A stretch of DNA of 64,000 bases from Persicaria tinctoria (Eukaryota; Streptophyta; Magnoliopsida; Caryophyllales; Polygonaceae), in contig JBANSL010000003.1 of the NCBI GenBank assembly GCA_037127255.1, positions 18,665,314-18,729,313 of the forward strand, read 5' to 3'. Positions 1-10,651 of the stretch are shown here, in pieces; within the stretch, counting starts at the first letter, position 1; the number at the start of each line of letters is the position of its first letter. The position numbers and the translations under genes were made by a program. The notes beneath the pieces are model-generated. The model had not been told where the DNA came from and did no database searches. It was given only the letters and a program-made list of their open reading frames with translations.

Positions 1-156
1 AAAGTGAATAAACGCAAAAATACGTGTCCGACTAGCGACTCTAAGCCTCCTAAAATCCAAAACCATAGATTCGACTCCAAAGCAAATACATCCCGACCAA
101 TGGGATAAAAAAACCCTAAGTCGACTATCCACATGTCTAGAAGCTAAAATTGAATA

Positions 157-342
157 ATCGTCGGGCTAGGCGGGACTAGGCGGGGTCTAGGCGGGACTAG
201 GCGGGGTCTAGGCGGCGCCTAGGCGGGACAAGGCAGTGTCTAGGCGGATTTCCGCCTAGAGGCCCGCCTAGGCGTAAAAATTCCTAGGTGGCCTCCCGCC
301 TAGCGCCCTAGGCGGCGCCTAGGCGCGATATTTAGAACACTG
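157..342. repeat. GC-rich CTAGGCGG palindromic array ending in a hAT-like terminus
   Basis: The motifs CTAGGCGGG, GGCGCCTAGGCG and their complements recur many times within 190 bp, in sharp contrast to the AT-rich surroundings. The array ends with GATATTTAGAACACTG. That end also occurs at 26165-26180 and, read in reverse (CAGTGTTCTAAA), resembles a hAT terminal repeat. The left end is not visible, so the element may be truncated or begin outside the window. It lies upstream of the first recognisable transporter exon, so it is probably intronic. Confidence 0.55.
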
Positions 343-477
343 CCACCAACAAACTTGTGACATAAAAGTAAAACCAATTTATCCAACAAAAACCCTTCTA
401 ATCTGACCATTTAACTAATGTTGGTTGGTGATTGGTTGTAAAGTGTGGAACTAAAGTTTAGCCCTTTTTACATATAG

Positions 478-3400
478 GTGGAAGCTTTGAAATGTGCTCT
501 TTCATTTTTGGCTTTGACAAGGATTTGGAGAAGTGAAGGTGTTACAGAAGATAACAGGTTTGTGACTTTTGTATATCTTGCTATACCTACAGAATTGCTT
601 ACTGATGCCCACGAAAGCGTGCCTCTTATGAGATTTATTCTAGTTCAGAAGAATGGAGAGGTTTAAACTCTAAAATCATCCCCCAACAAACTGTCTTTTT
701 TATGTTGCCTTTCGCTTTTTTAGGACATGCTGCTGAATAAGTGTTCTGTCTTCTCATTTCTGCCAGCGTATGAATAAAAATATCAATATCGAATCTATAA
801 TACCCTTATTATGTGAAATATTGTTCTTTTGCCATGTTTCTGCTTTGACATTTTCCCATTTATTCTTGTCTATTCTACCTTGGTTGGCTTGGTTTGATTA
901 GGTTAAGCACTACACTGGCTGAAGTTAGTGTTTACCCAATTCCAGCTGCTCTTTATCTTATCAAGAACTTACTGCAGGTATCTTTACTCTAATTTATTTC
1001 ATTAAAATAAGGAAACAGGACTGCAACTTTATTTACTAACTTTTGCTTTGTTTTCCTCTCGTTTTGGAAGTACTACATCTTTGCATATGTGGATGCTCCA
1101 GGATATCAGATATTGAAGAATCTAAATATCATTAGCACAGGTGTTTTGTACAGGATCATTCTTAAGAGACGGTAATGCCCCACTCTGCTTGCTCTTGACT
1201 ATTTTATTTTGATGACGTATTCTGAACCTTTGTACAAATTGTTTAAAAAATGAAATACTCTGTTCCTTTACAGTTTTGCTTTAGGACAGATTAATAGACC
1301 TTCCTTCAATATGGTTAAATGCTTTTACTTTGGAAGACCAATTCTTCTCAGTCTCCTTAATTGTTATTTTCCTCCCCCTGTATGATGGCAAGCAAAAGAT
1401 ATCTTAATAAAAAGGGTAAATTGCAACTAATATCCCAACCTTTAGGGATAGTTGCTTTTAATACCCTAACCTTGTAAAATTTCACAAAATATCCTAACAT
1501 ATATCATTAGTTGCACTTAACACCCTGGATGACATTCTTAAATTTAAAAAATTACCCACATCATACAAAAATTACAAAAAATCACCCGTATTCATAAAAT
1601 GTTTTAAATAAACTCCTAATATATTTCAAAATTTGAAATTAAAAAAATCTCTTACAATTTAAGCCCACCCAACCCACCATCCAAAAAAATCTCTTACAGG
1701 TATATAAAATCTACTCCTTTAAAAATATAATATAATTATTTTAGCATTTACTCATTTAATATTTTAATATAATTACTCAAAATAATCAATTATTTATCTT
1801 AAACATAATACTTTTACAAAAATAAAATAATGTAGATTTTAATAAATAAATGGTATGAGATATGATAACCATTTGTAATAAATAGTGACATAATAAAGAT
1901 ATATAAAAAATAATACGGTAAAATTGTTATTGTTTTTACCATATTATTTTTAATATATCTTCATTATATAATTATTTATTGAAAATGGTTATCATATCTT
2001 TTATCATTTATTTTTTAAATCTACTTTATTTTATTTTTATAAAACAATTATGTTAAACATTTCTTATAGAATCATTTTTTTAATACCATGGAATTTATGT
2101 GTGATACATTAAAAGATGTTATGTATTATTTTTAGTATATACTACCTCTGTTCATAAATAGATGTCGTTTGACTTTTTGACACATTTTTTAAGGAGCTAA
2201 AAACTATATAAAATATCAAATTTTTTTTTATTAATTTTTTAATATAATATAAATACTTATTGATAATAAGTATCATATTATTGAAAAAATTGTTTAAAAA
2301 GTTAATATTTTATATAGTTTTTAGCTCATTAAAAAATGTGCCTAAAAGTCAAACGATATCTATTTCTAGAAATAATATACAGGGAATATATAGATGTACA
2401 AATCGGCATGTATCGAGACAAAATTATATAAATTCAGATTTTAATTATAAAGTATGTTTTTTTAGATAAATAAATAATTACTTGATTGATTATATTAAAA
2501 TTTTAAACGAGTAGATGCTAAAGTAATTATATTATATTTTAAAGGAGTATATTTTATATTTTATATATCTACTATAATTATTTTTGGATGGTGGGTCGGG
2601 TGGGGTTAAATTGTAAGAGATTTATTTAATTCTCATTTTTTTTTTTGTATTAGGGGTTCATTGAAAATATTTTATGAATATGGGTGATTTTGTGTAATTT
2701 TTGTTTGATGTGGGTAATTTTTTTTTATTTTAGAAACTCATTTAGGGTGTTAATTGCAACTAATGGTATATGTTAGGATATTTTGTGAAATTTTACAAGG
2801 TTAGGGTATTGAAAGCAACTATCCCTAAAGGTTGGGATATTAGTTGCAATTTACCCTAATAAAAATATCCAACTTAGGCTAAATCATCTATGTTGGATTT
2901 TCAGAAAGTTATTGCTACTTTTGGTAATTGCTTTGTAGAAGGCATTGTTATCTAAATGAAGGAATTATCCTTTCAGGTGCTTTCTTGGCATTCTATAATT
3001 TCACATTACTTGTGTCTCAGGCTAAGTGAGATCCAGTGGGCTGCGTTCATTCTATTATGTGCTGGATGCACCACTGCACAGTTGAATTCCAAGTAAGTGT
3101 GACCATGCTTTGATTATCTACCTTTATTTTCGATCCATGTGAAGAGGCAATCAGTTTTAAGTATAGGATTCACAACTAAACTCCAATAAACATTATGTCC
3201 ACATCATACATGCAGTTTTCAATGATTCATGGTCTTCTCATTATCATAAAAAACATTAATTGTGAAGGACACCAGTCAACTATAATGCCAAGACATGCTT
3301 AGAGGTGTCGTTTATTTTAAAGTTCTACATCCTATCTAATCTCCCAATATAGAGATCGTGCACTTGTATCTGAAAATGATGCTTCCTTAATTCCTTGCAG

Positions 3401-6400
3401 CTGTATTATGTCCACTTCCATGCAGCTTAGACAGTTGATATTGTTATGTTCTATGTTGCTTATGATGGATTCATTAACTTTCTATTTTTATTTTGTGCAT
3501 TCAGTTCTGATCATGTTCTCCAAACTCCATTACAAGGTTTGGTGATGGCTGTGGTGAGTGTTTGTTTTGAAGCTGTCTTTGTAGTTTACTAACAAAACAA
3601 TTTGGGTATAGTTTGACGATTCTTAGTGGTTCAGTGTTGATCTTTGCCATATCAATACTTTAGCCTCTTGTATTTTTACAGGTCATGGCTCTTCTTAGTG
3701 GGTTTGCTGGTGTTTATACAGAGGTGTGTTTGCATGTCAATCGTTATTGAATCGATTGATGGATTGATTATATGTAATCGTTGTGATTTGGTTGCTGTTC
3801 TAAATTTGGTTCTTTTTTAACGTTCTCCTGAATCTGGTTTTTAACTTCTGTCCTTTCAGGCAATTATGAAAAAACGCCCTCAAAGGAACATAAATGTCCA
3901 GAACTTCTGGTTGTATGTTTTTGGGATGGCCTTCAATGCCATTGCAATATTTGTTCAGGATTTTGATGCAGTCATGAACAAGTAATCAACCCTCTTTCTA
4001 AAGCATTACTTTATCATGTCAATCTCTTTGACTGTTGACAGAAAATCTCAAAGTTGAAAGCTCCATATACAAGTTTTATTTTTGGATACTCACAGTGACA
4101 GAAAATCTCAAACTTGAAAGGTCCATATACAATGGGAGTGAGTTATATATGTGATCGCTTCTTTATAACTCCCCTACCTCTTCATTTTTTCCCCTTCCTT
4201 TTGTTTAAAGGGATAATTATGATAGAGATACAGGACACTATAGCGTCAAGTATATATCAGTTACGGAGTATTCAAAATTATCATGCTTGATGATCGATAA
4301 CAAGCAACCTTAATTAACTTACTATACTGTATTATACTGGGTTTTATTTGTTGATACTCACTTTGGGCCAAAATAAGTTAATTTAAGAATTGTGAAAAAA
4401 AAGGGTTAAATACTCAACTGGTAATTTTGATTACATGTTTGTTTAGTTTTGAGTTTTGACCTTTCGATTGCTTTGGTTTATTTTCTCTCTTCTGGTCTAC
4501 AGGGGTTTCTTCCACGGATATTCATTCATAACAGTTGTCATGATAGTCAACCATGCACTCAGGTATACATGTGATTATTTTGACTATTTTTCTTTCTCTC
4601 TACGAGCTGAATTGCGCTAGTTTGGTGGGTCCCACAGGTTGGGGTTATCATGAATTTTGATCCTGTGTTTATTACTACTAGCTAATTTCAATTTACACTA
4701 TATTTCAAACTAATCATGCTTGCCACTTGACATGTTGAAGGACTTTATTCACCGGTGGTTCGACAAAATGTTGCAGAAGTATAGGATTTGTTGAACTGAA
4801 TGATTAAACATTTTTTGTGATATGTAGTGAATTATGTCTTTCTTATACAGAGTACAGCTTATGATAGATTCCACTGAGTACGATGGACTCGTACACAGGA
4901 CACCACTCAAGCAATTGATTTGCAAGAGGAAAACCACTCTAGGCAAATACCAAGAGGACAATTTGTGCAGGAGAATTCCCACTTTTGTGACTCAATTGAT
5001 TGATAAACTTTTCATGTCCTTACAAATAAACTTAACTAAGACTTAAATAGCCTACTGCAGAAACTACCCATAACTACCCACTAAACCCACTAACTTCTAA
5101 TGCACTACAAATGAAGGAAACTAACTTTGACTCTTCCCCTTCAAATAACTACCCTAAAAATAGAAGAATAAACACTAGAATTAAATACTGAAATAATATA
5201 AATTAAGCTAAGCTAATTGGATTCCTGGGATCGTATCATTGCATGCCCCTCAAAAATCGCCTTGTCCACAAGGCGAAATTTTAGGCACCCCTATTGGCCT
5301 TCTATGTAACCGCACCCATGTAGCTTCCCCATGGTTCCTCTATGCCTTGACTAGCTCGTGACATTTCTGGCCCTTCTTCGAAAAAGAGGATGGTGATGGA
5401 GGACTTTTGATTTTGTGGGATATCACGGTTGAGGCCCTTGAGGAGGAGACTGGTGATAAGTGGTAGGATATGAGAGGGCTGAAATGTGGGGTTATTAAGA
5501 GCTCTGGGACATTCTTCTTCATCAGATTTTGCCTCAATCTCCCCCTCTTTTGTCACCTGAGCAACCTTCACATCCTCCTCTGCTGCCACTGCAGCCTCCA
5601 TTTCCTCTGCTGCCATTAGACCAGCCTCCATTTCCTCTTCTGCATCAGCTTTCAGAGGCTCCTCCTTTGCTGTCACTGTAGCAACCTTCATCTCCTCTTC
5701 TGCTGCAGCTTTCTTTTTCTCTAAGACCACTGCAGCCGCTTTCATTGGCTCCATTGTTTCAGGGATGTTGTTGATGGGCTGTTGAGGGCCATAGTACACC
5801 TGCAGCCTTGAAACTTCAGCACTCAAAAGAGGCAGAATTTTCTTCAATTGAGAGATAACCGAAGCTAGTTCGTCAGTATAGGTGTAGTAGGTTGATGGAT
5901 ATGGTGGAAAGTTGTGGTGGTGGTTGTGGTGGAACGAAGGATAACGGGCTGACACCATCACCACGTCGGATCGACGAGGCTCTGATACCAATTGATAGAT
6001 TCCACTGAGTACGATGGACTCGTACACAGGACACCACTCAAGCAATTGATTTGCAAGAGGAAAACCACTCTAGGCAAATACCAAGAGGACAATTTGTGCA
6101 GGAGAATTCCCACTTTTGTGACTCAATTGATTGATAAACTTTTCATGTCCTTACAAATAAACTTAACTAAGACTTAAATAGCCTACTGCAGAAACTACCC
6201 ATAACTACCCACTAAACCCACTAACTTCTAATGCACTACAAATGAAGGAAACTAACTTTGACTCTTCCCCTTCAAATAACTACCCTAAAAATAGAAGAAT
6301 AAACACTAGAATTAAATACTGAAATAATATAAATTAAGCTAAGCTAATTGGATTCCTGGGATCGTATCAGCTTATTCATTGGATGCTTGAAATTTCCGTA

Positions 6401-7573
6401 AATCATATCCAAACAAACTGATTGCCTACAGATTTTGTCCATCAAAATAAATAATATCCCAGAGTTGTCAAATGTAAAAGTCTACTTTTTTATGAAGAAA
6501 ATTGGAAACATGTAGCCATCTATGACTTGCCAGCATCGCATATTCATTTCATTTTTTCTGGGGGTGAGGAAAGGTTGGGTACATGAGGGCAGGATAAATA
6601 ATCTTTCTTTTCGATGAAGATGGTGCTTTTAATATGTTTCTGACAAAGTGTTTTTTTTCTGGATCTTTCCTATATAGTGGACTTGCTGTGTCTATGGTGA
6701 TGAAGTACGCTGACAATATTGTCAAGGTATGACAAACTGCACTTTTTTTGTTTTCATTTCTTGGACTGTCTTTTTGTTCATTATATTTATGATAAATGTT
6801 GGATCCAGTAGTGAAGAAAATAAAGGTAAACGGTAACATTTCAAACTGTACTATCTTGCTTGCTTGTCATACGTGTGTGTGCATTTTCTTCTCAAAGAGG
6901 GATTTATATCATTTGTCCGAGTCATTGAAGGTCATTTCCTCGTTGGTTGTTCGCTCTTCGCAGATGCTGCTGTCCATTCATAATGCCCACTAATACAGAT
7001 AAAGAAATGAGTTCTCTGACAGTCCAATATGAATGGTTGTTATGGAACATGATTATGTGAACACTGAACTTTGTTGTCCAAGTTCCAATGTTATGTACTT
7101 GTAGAGCACTAGAGATTGATTCCAGAAGAAGTTGCAAATCTTACTCAGCTATGTCTTGTTCCATTTGGATCATCATATGCATTATCCGGTTGACGGTGAA
7201 ACTAGTTCACTACAAGCCATAGGGAACTACCATTGCCAAAAACAATGTTGCTGTGATAACATTACCATCCTCCATCTGTTACAAGTAGAAGTTGATAAGT
7301 GCTCATTTAGCTGCATTACATTTGCGCAGGTTTATGCCACATCAGTCGCAATGTTGCTCACAGCAGTGGTCTCCGTTTTCTTGTTTGGATTTCATTTGTC
7401 CCTTGCTTTCTTCCTCGGTTCAACGCAAGTCAACAGATTCTTCTCCCTTGATTTTATTACACATCGGCTTGATTTCATCAACCACAACACCAATAACATC
7501 GTGGTTTTTTTTTGCCCGCAGTGTTGTTTCTGTCTCAGTATACTTGCACTCAGCTGGGAAGGCACAACGATAA
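478..7573 (+). CDS. CMP-sialic acid transporter-like nucleotide-sugar transporter, 5' partial, multi-exon
   Basis: Golgi/ER antiporter family (NST/TPT, CMP-sialic acid transporter-like clade of plants), which moves nucleotide sugars across the membrane in exchange for the nucleoside monophosphate. I trace exons at 478-559 (ends in GATAACAG), 902-977, 1071-1171, 3021-3092, 3505-3553, 3682-3723, 3860-3981, 4503-4562, 6678-6726, 7330-7424 and 7522-7573, all joining in frame. Segments include EVSVYPIPAALYLIKNLLQ, FAYVDAPGYQILKNLN, LLSGFAGVYTEAIMKKRPQR, NIVKVYATSVAMLLTAVVSV and the end SVYLHSAGKAQR. Hydrophobic helices recur as expected for a 10-TM carrier. The first exon(s), about 60 residues, lie outside the window. 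The intron 1172-3020 holds a Mutator MITE and the intron 4563-6677 holds an LTR element. The last intron uses a GC donor (7425-7521). The exons show no frameshift or stop, so the gene may be functional. The exact sugar substrate cannot be told from sequence. Confidence 0.88.
1414..2856. mobile_element. Mutator-type non-autonomous element with long TIRs
   Basis: The left end begins GGGTAAATTGCAACTAATAT and is mirrored at the right end (ATATTAGTTGCAATTTACCC). The inverted similarity continues for about 200 bp on each side (the blocks 'TTAGGGATAGTTGC' and 'CACCCGTATTCATAAAAT' have counterparts). A perfect 9-bp target duplication TAATAAAAA flanks it at 1405-1413 and 2857-2865, which is the Mutator signature. 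It has no transposase and sits in an intron of the nucleotide-sugar transporter. Its centre is AT-rich and contains a nested Stowaway. Confidence 0.85.
2142..2386. mobile_element. Stowaway-like (Tc1/mariner) MITE nested in the Mutator element
   Basis: It starts CTACCTCTGTTCATAAATAG after TA. About 240 bp later lies the approximate inverted copy GTCAAACGATATCTATTTCT...CAGGGAATA. The inner arms (AAAACTATATAAAATAT and its mirror) are also palindromic. The sequence belongs to the common plant CTCCCTCCGTTC family, also seen here at 32274, 42593 and 58813. The right terminus has diverged, so that end is approximate. Confidence 0.7.
4862..5238 (-). repeat. 3' LTR of the small LTR element
   Basis: This 377-bp LTR has TG...CA ends and is identical by eye to 5993-6369. 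It is the 3' LTR because the primer-binding site adjoins the other copy on the minus strand. Confidence 0.9.
5302..6045 (-). CDS. 247-codon ORF of the small LTR element, unrecognised
   Basis: The only long ORF of the element. Its first ATG lies inside the 5' LTR, so it reads through the LTR edge and the primer-binding site (the PBS is translated as YQLVSEP). After a His/Tyr/Pro-rich stretch (FHHNHHHNFPPYPSTYYTY, about residues 38-57) comes a predicted helix (ELASVISQLKKILPLLSAEV). Then follows a strongly charged Ala/Glu/Lys repeat region (EEEMKV, EEEMEAG, EEMEAAVAAEED, about residues 105-170). The C-terminal third has no evident domain. It has no zinc knuckle, protease or RT motif, so I do not call it gag. 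It could be a captured host sequence, a degenerate gag or a non-coding RNA. The charged repeats suggest a structural or RNA-binding role, but this is inference. Confidence 0.5.
   Translation of the reverse strand: MLEWCPVYESIVLSGIYQLVSEPRRSDVVMVSARYPSFHHNHHHNFPPYPSTYYTYTDELASVISQLKKILPLLSAEVSRLQVYYGPQQPINNIPETMEPMKAAAVVLEKKKAAAEEEMKVATVTAKEEPLKADAEEEMEAGLMAAEEMEAAVAAEEDVKVAQVTKEGEIEAKSDEEECPRALNNPTFQPSHILPLITSLLLKGLNRDIPQNQKSSITILFFEEGPEMSRASQGIEEPWGSYMGAVT
5979..5990 (-). other. Primer-binding site (tRNA-iMet) of the small LTR element
   Basis: The minus strand reads TGGTATCAGAGC two bases inside the 5' LTR edge. This matches the 3' end of plant initiator methionine tRNA and fixes the element's orientation. 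Confidence 0.9.
5993..6369 (-). repeat. 5' LTR of the small LTR element
   Basis: This 377-bp LTR is followed inward on the minus strand by the primer-binding site. It contains the start codon of the internal ORF. Flank GCTTA at 6370-6374 is the target duplication. Confidence 0.9.
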
Positions 7574-8330
7574 ACGCATCCCCCTTGCTATCATATCATC
7601 TCTGACCTCCGGGAAACTACTACTATCGTATAAACCGTCTTGTATCAATTGGAAGCTGGCTCTTTTCAGCTACTTTGCCAGCACACAGGAGTTGTTAATT
7701 ACGTTGAAACTCATGTAAATCATAGTACAATCGATTGGTTTATTGTAATAGTAAATTTTTTTGTGCCCATTTAGGCTGTATTTTATAATGAGGAACTGCT
7801 GTTTTGATTTATAATTCAATATTGGGGTTTAATTCAGTTTTGTGGTGGTTTGCTTTATTTATGGTGCAGCGAATATTTGAGGGACCATGTGGCCTCTGCT
7901 TATTCGGACTATTATATTTATCATCGGAAATACAACTGAGTAAAATACACATTTATCCAGTGCGGATCCTCTACATTCCACGGTGCACCACAAAATTAAT
8001 TAGGGTATAATTTTACTTCAAAAAAAATTAAAAATAAATAAATTTGTATCTCAGATACTTATATTTATATGTTTATAAATTTTTATCATAAAAAATTATG
8101 TTTTAGAAAAATATAAAAATTATAAACCAATAAAATCAATCTTTTAATTATATATATTTTTCATATTTTTTTTTATAGATATAAGGGTATGAAACCTAAA
8201 TATAATTTTTTAAATTTTTTTAGAAATAAAATTATACCACAAATAATTTTGTGATGCACCAAGTATTGTAGGTGATCTGCGCTAACATTTATTGGCTTAA
8301 TTTCAAGAACCTACACCAAGTATTCTAGAA
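7574..8330. other. 3' UTR of the transporter, then AT-rich intergenic sequence
   Basis: The first 150-200 bp downstream of the stop are mixed-composition and likely 3' UTR. From about 8000 the sequence is very AT-rich with no gene I can support. Confidence 0.5.
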
Positions 8331-9135
8331 CTAGTGTAGATCCCGTCCCGTGTACGGAGAATGCGTTAATCTAAATATAAATTATTTTTTCTTCCAAAAA
8401 ATAATATAAATATAAATAAAATTATTTCGATAGGTTATATATAATCTAAATATCTTTTAATTAGATTCTCTCAAAATATAAATATAATTCACATTTATAA
8501 GGTACTACGTAAAAGTTTTTTTTCCTAATCTATGGTTAATTAAATCTCATGTAATTTAATTAGATAGTTGATTTTTAAAATTAGTTTAATATTCTTTTTT
8601 ATTAAATATGTAGTATATATTTATTACATTTGTTTACTAAAATATCTATGTACGGATGGATTGTGACTACATATATGACTATATAATATTTTAATTATTT
8701 ATTTTGGCCTCAAAAAATAATATAGATAGATATAAAATAACAATTATTAAATGATTGATTTTGATATAAATAATTATTTCCACCAAAAAATAATCTAAAT
8801 ATAAATAAAATAGCACTTATCAAATATTACATATTTATCTATTAATATTTTTGGTAAGTATGACTATGAAAATTAGTTTTATTATTACTACTACTACGTG
8901 TAATTATACTGATATAGTTTTTTCCTTATATAATATTTACTATTTTATAAGATATTCTATCTATCCAATTATATGTGTTAATGGTAAAATAAAATAATTA
9001 TTTTATTAGATTTTCCTTCTTTACGGGAGAAAGCTTTACGAGATGCACTCACGCGTCGCCACGTATGCAGATGCACTCACGCGCCGCCAGGTAGGCACCA
9101 ATGCATCGGTTTTAGTATATGTATATAGATATAGA
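8331..9135 (-). mobile_element. Short non-autonomous Helitron
   Basis: Read on the minus strand the segment starts TCTATATCTATATACATATA after an A. It ends with a small hairpin (CCGTACACGG), then ...GGGATCTACACTAG before a T. A/TC...CTAG/T with a 3' hairpin is the plant Helitron signature. The interior is AT-rich and has no Rep/helicase. Near the 5' end lie two copies of GATGCACTCACGCG(T/C)CGCCA (about 9040-9092). The 5' end could alternatively be at 9129. Confidence 0.65.
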
Positions 9136-10651
9136 TATTTGCTGAATTAATAGTGAGTTGAGATGTAAAAGGATAAAAATTATTCCATATCGAAAATTTA
9201 AATAAACCAAACTTAATATATAAGCTATCGAAAATTAGTGAATTATTTCCCCTATTGTCAATTGGTTTTAGGATAGAATCTTACCGGTTATATAAGCTAT
9301 TGAGTGAAAGGATCACTCCTTAAATAGGTCACACAATACCTAATTCAAATATAGAGCGATTAAGTCAATCGAATTGAATTAAAATTTAAAAAAAAAACAC
9401 AAGTTTTCGACAACTTTTATTATGAGAATCTTGAACTAGTAACCTAGAAAAATTAAACTTGTAACATAAGAAAATTAAAGAGAAAATTTGCCTTTTTGAC
9501 TATCTGGAATATTCTAATTAGGTTAGTAGGTAAATAAAATGTTTTTTTAGTAATTATAACCGGGTTTCAAAAGTTAATCCGCTAGCTGCCCTTTTCCCTT
9601 CCCGTGGCTTATTCAAGAAGCTTCTCTTCCTCACCTTGGCGATTTCGTCCGGCCGATGTGTGCTCTGTGCTCATTCTCTGCATTCGAGCTTCCTTCTCCT
9701 CCGTTTCGTTTCCTTCGTCCTCCTTTCATCCTCTCCGTTTAAATCCGTTTCTCATCTTTCATTCTATTGTTTCATCGTCCGCCGTTGCCAAACTTTCTCT
9801 CCTGTTCTTCGTGGTTTCGTACGAATCGGCTCGAATGGCTGCTTCTTCAGGTATTTATTTCATTTTTCTAGTTTATTGTCGTTATAATCCGTTACCTATT
9901 TTCCTTGTGAGCTCCCGAATGTGTTGCGTGATTTTGTTGTTTTTGGAACTGTGGTTACTTTGTGAATCTGGCTAGGGGTTTCGAAATTAGGGGTCCTATG
10001 TTGCTAAATCGTTTGTCAGAGGTTGGAATCTGTTTACATTTGGTGTTGATGCCATTATCGCTTCAAGTTTTTCTTTGTGGTTACGGTTAGGGTTTCGAAA
10101 TTAGGGGTTTTTTGGGGCTAAACTGATGGTTAGGGGTTCATCTGTGTGTTCATTTGCTTTTGATGCCATTTTTTTTCTTCTTTTGGTTGGTTATACACTG
10201 TGTTGATTCCATTTTGTCTCCATTGATGTCATCCCTCACTGTTTTTGTAGTTGTCCTCATTTGCTATTGATGAAATCCAGTTGCTTCCACTATATTTGTT
10301 CCTATTTAGTTGTTCTCATTCAGTTTCCATTGTTGTCTTTTTTGTTTGTGAAATGTCATACATTCTATTGTCCCCATTTTCTGTGCTTGCTTTAGTGATT
10401 CCATTTTGTCTCCATTGATGAACTGGTTTTCTGTTTTTGATGTTAATTATATTGTCCTCATTTTGTATAATATATTTTGTTTATATTGTGTGTCTATATA
10501 CAGCTTTCCTTCTTTCTGATAGTGATGCCTCTCATGACTTGTCTTATCCGGTTTGTTCCCTTATCTTCCTTTGCCTATTGGTTTTATTTTATGTTATCTA
10601 TACTGCTTATTCTTTTCATTATTTATATTTTGTTTGTTTGGTTCTGTCTAG
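9136..10651 (+). other. 5' region of the Ulp1-like gene, promoter and first exon(s) unresolved
   Basis: AT-rich until about 9570, then a pyrimidine-rich stretch (9590-9840) typical of a plant leader. An ATG at 9835 opens ATGGCTGCTTCTTCAG before a good donor GTATTT, but its phase does not fit the acceptor at 10650-10651, so a small exon is missing from my model. The likely intron contains repeated phrases (GGGTTTCGAAATTAGGGG twice, CCATTTTGTCTCCATTGATG twice). Confidence 0.4.

Larger units (their letters stand above)
4862..6369 (-). mobile_element. Young non-autonomous LTR retrotransposon (1508 bp) in an intron
   Basis: Two direct repeats of 377 bp (4862-5238 and 5993-6369) begin TGATAGATTCC and end GATCGTATCA (TG...CA). 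By eye they are identical throughout. The whole is flanked by the 5-bp target duplication GCTTA (4857-4861 and 6370-6374). On the minus strand the copy at 5993-6369 is the 5' LTR. It is followed after two bases by TGGTATCAGAGC, the initiator-Met tRNA primer-binding site. A purine-rich stretch (TTGAGGGGCATGCAA on the minus strand) precedes the other LTR. The internal region is only 754 bp and has no gag, protease, reverse transcriptase or integrase, only one ORF. Size and structure resemble TRIM/SMART-type elements, though TRIMs rarely keep an ORF. Confidence 0.92.

Noticed and set aside
4834..5046. Plus-strand 70-codon frame at 4834 and its copy at 5992
   Set aside because: It simply translates the LTR in the antisense direction. 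It is duplicated because the LTR is duplicated.
9022..9100. Two GATGCACTCACGCG(T/C)CGCCA copies as a CRISPR-like or satellite array
   Set aside because: Only two copies, within a Helitron in a plant genome, so there is no array.
9480..9620. Search for MULE terminal inverted repeats matching 18950-19330
   Set aside because: No convincing inverted match or 9-bp duplication by eye, so element borders are left open.
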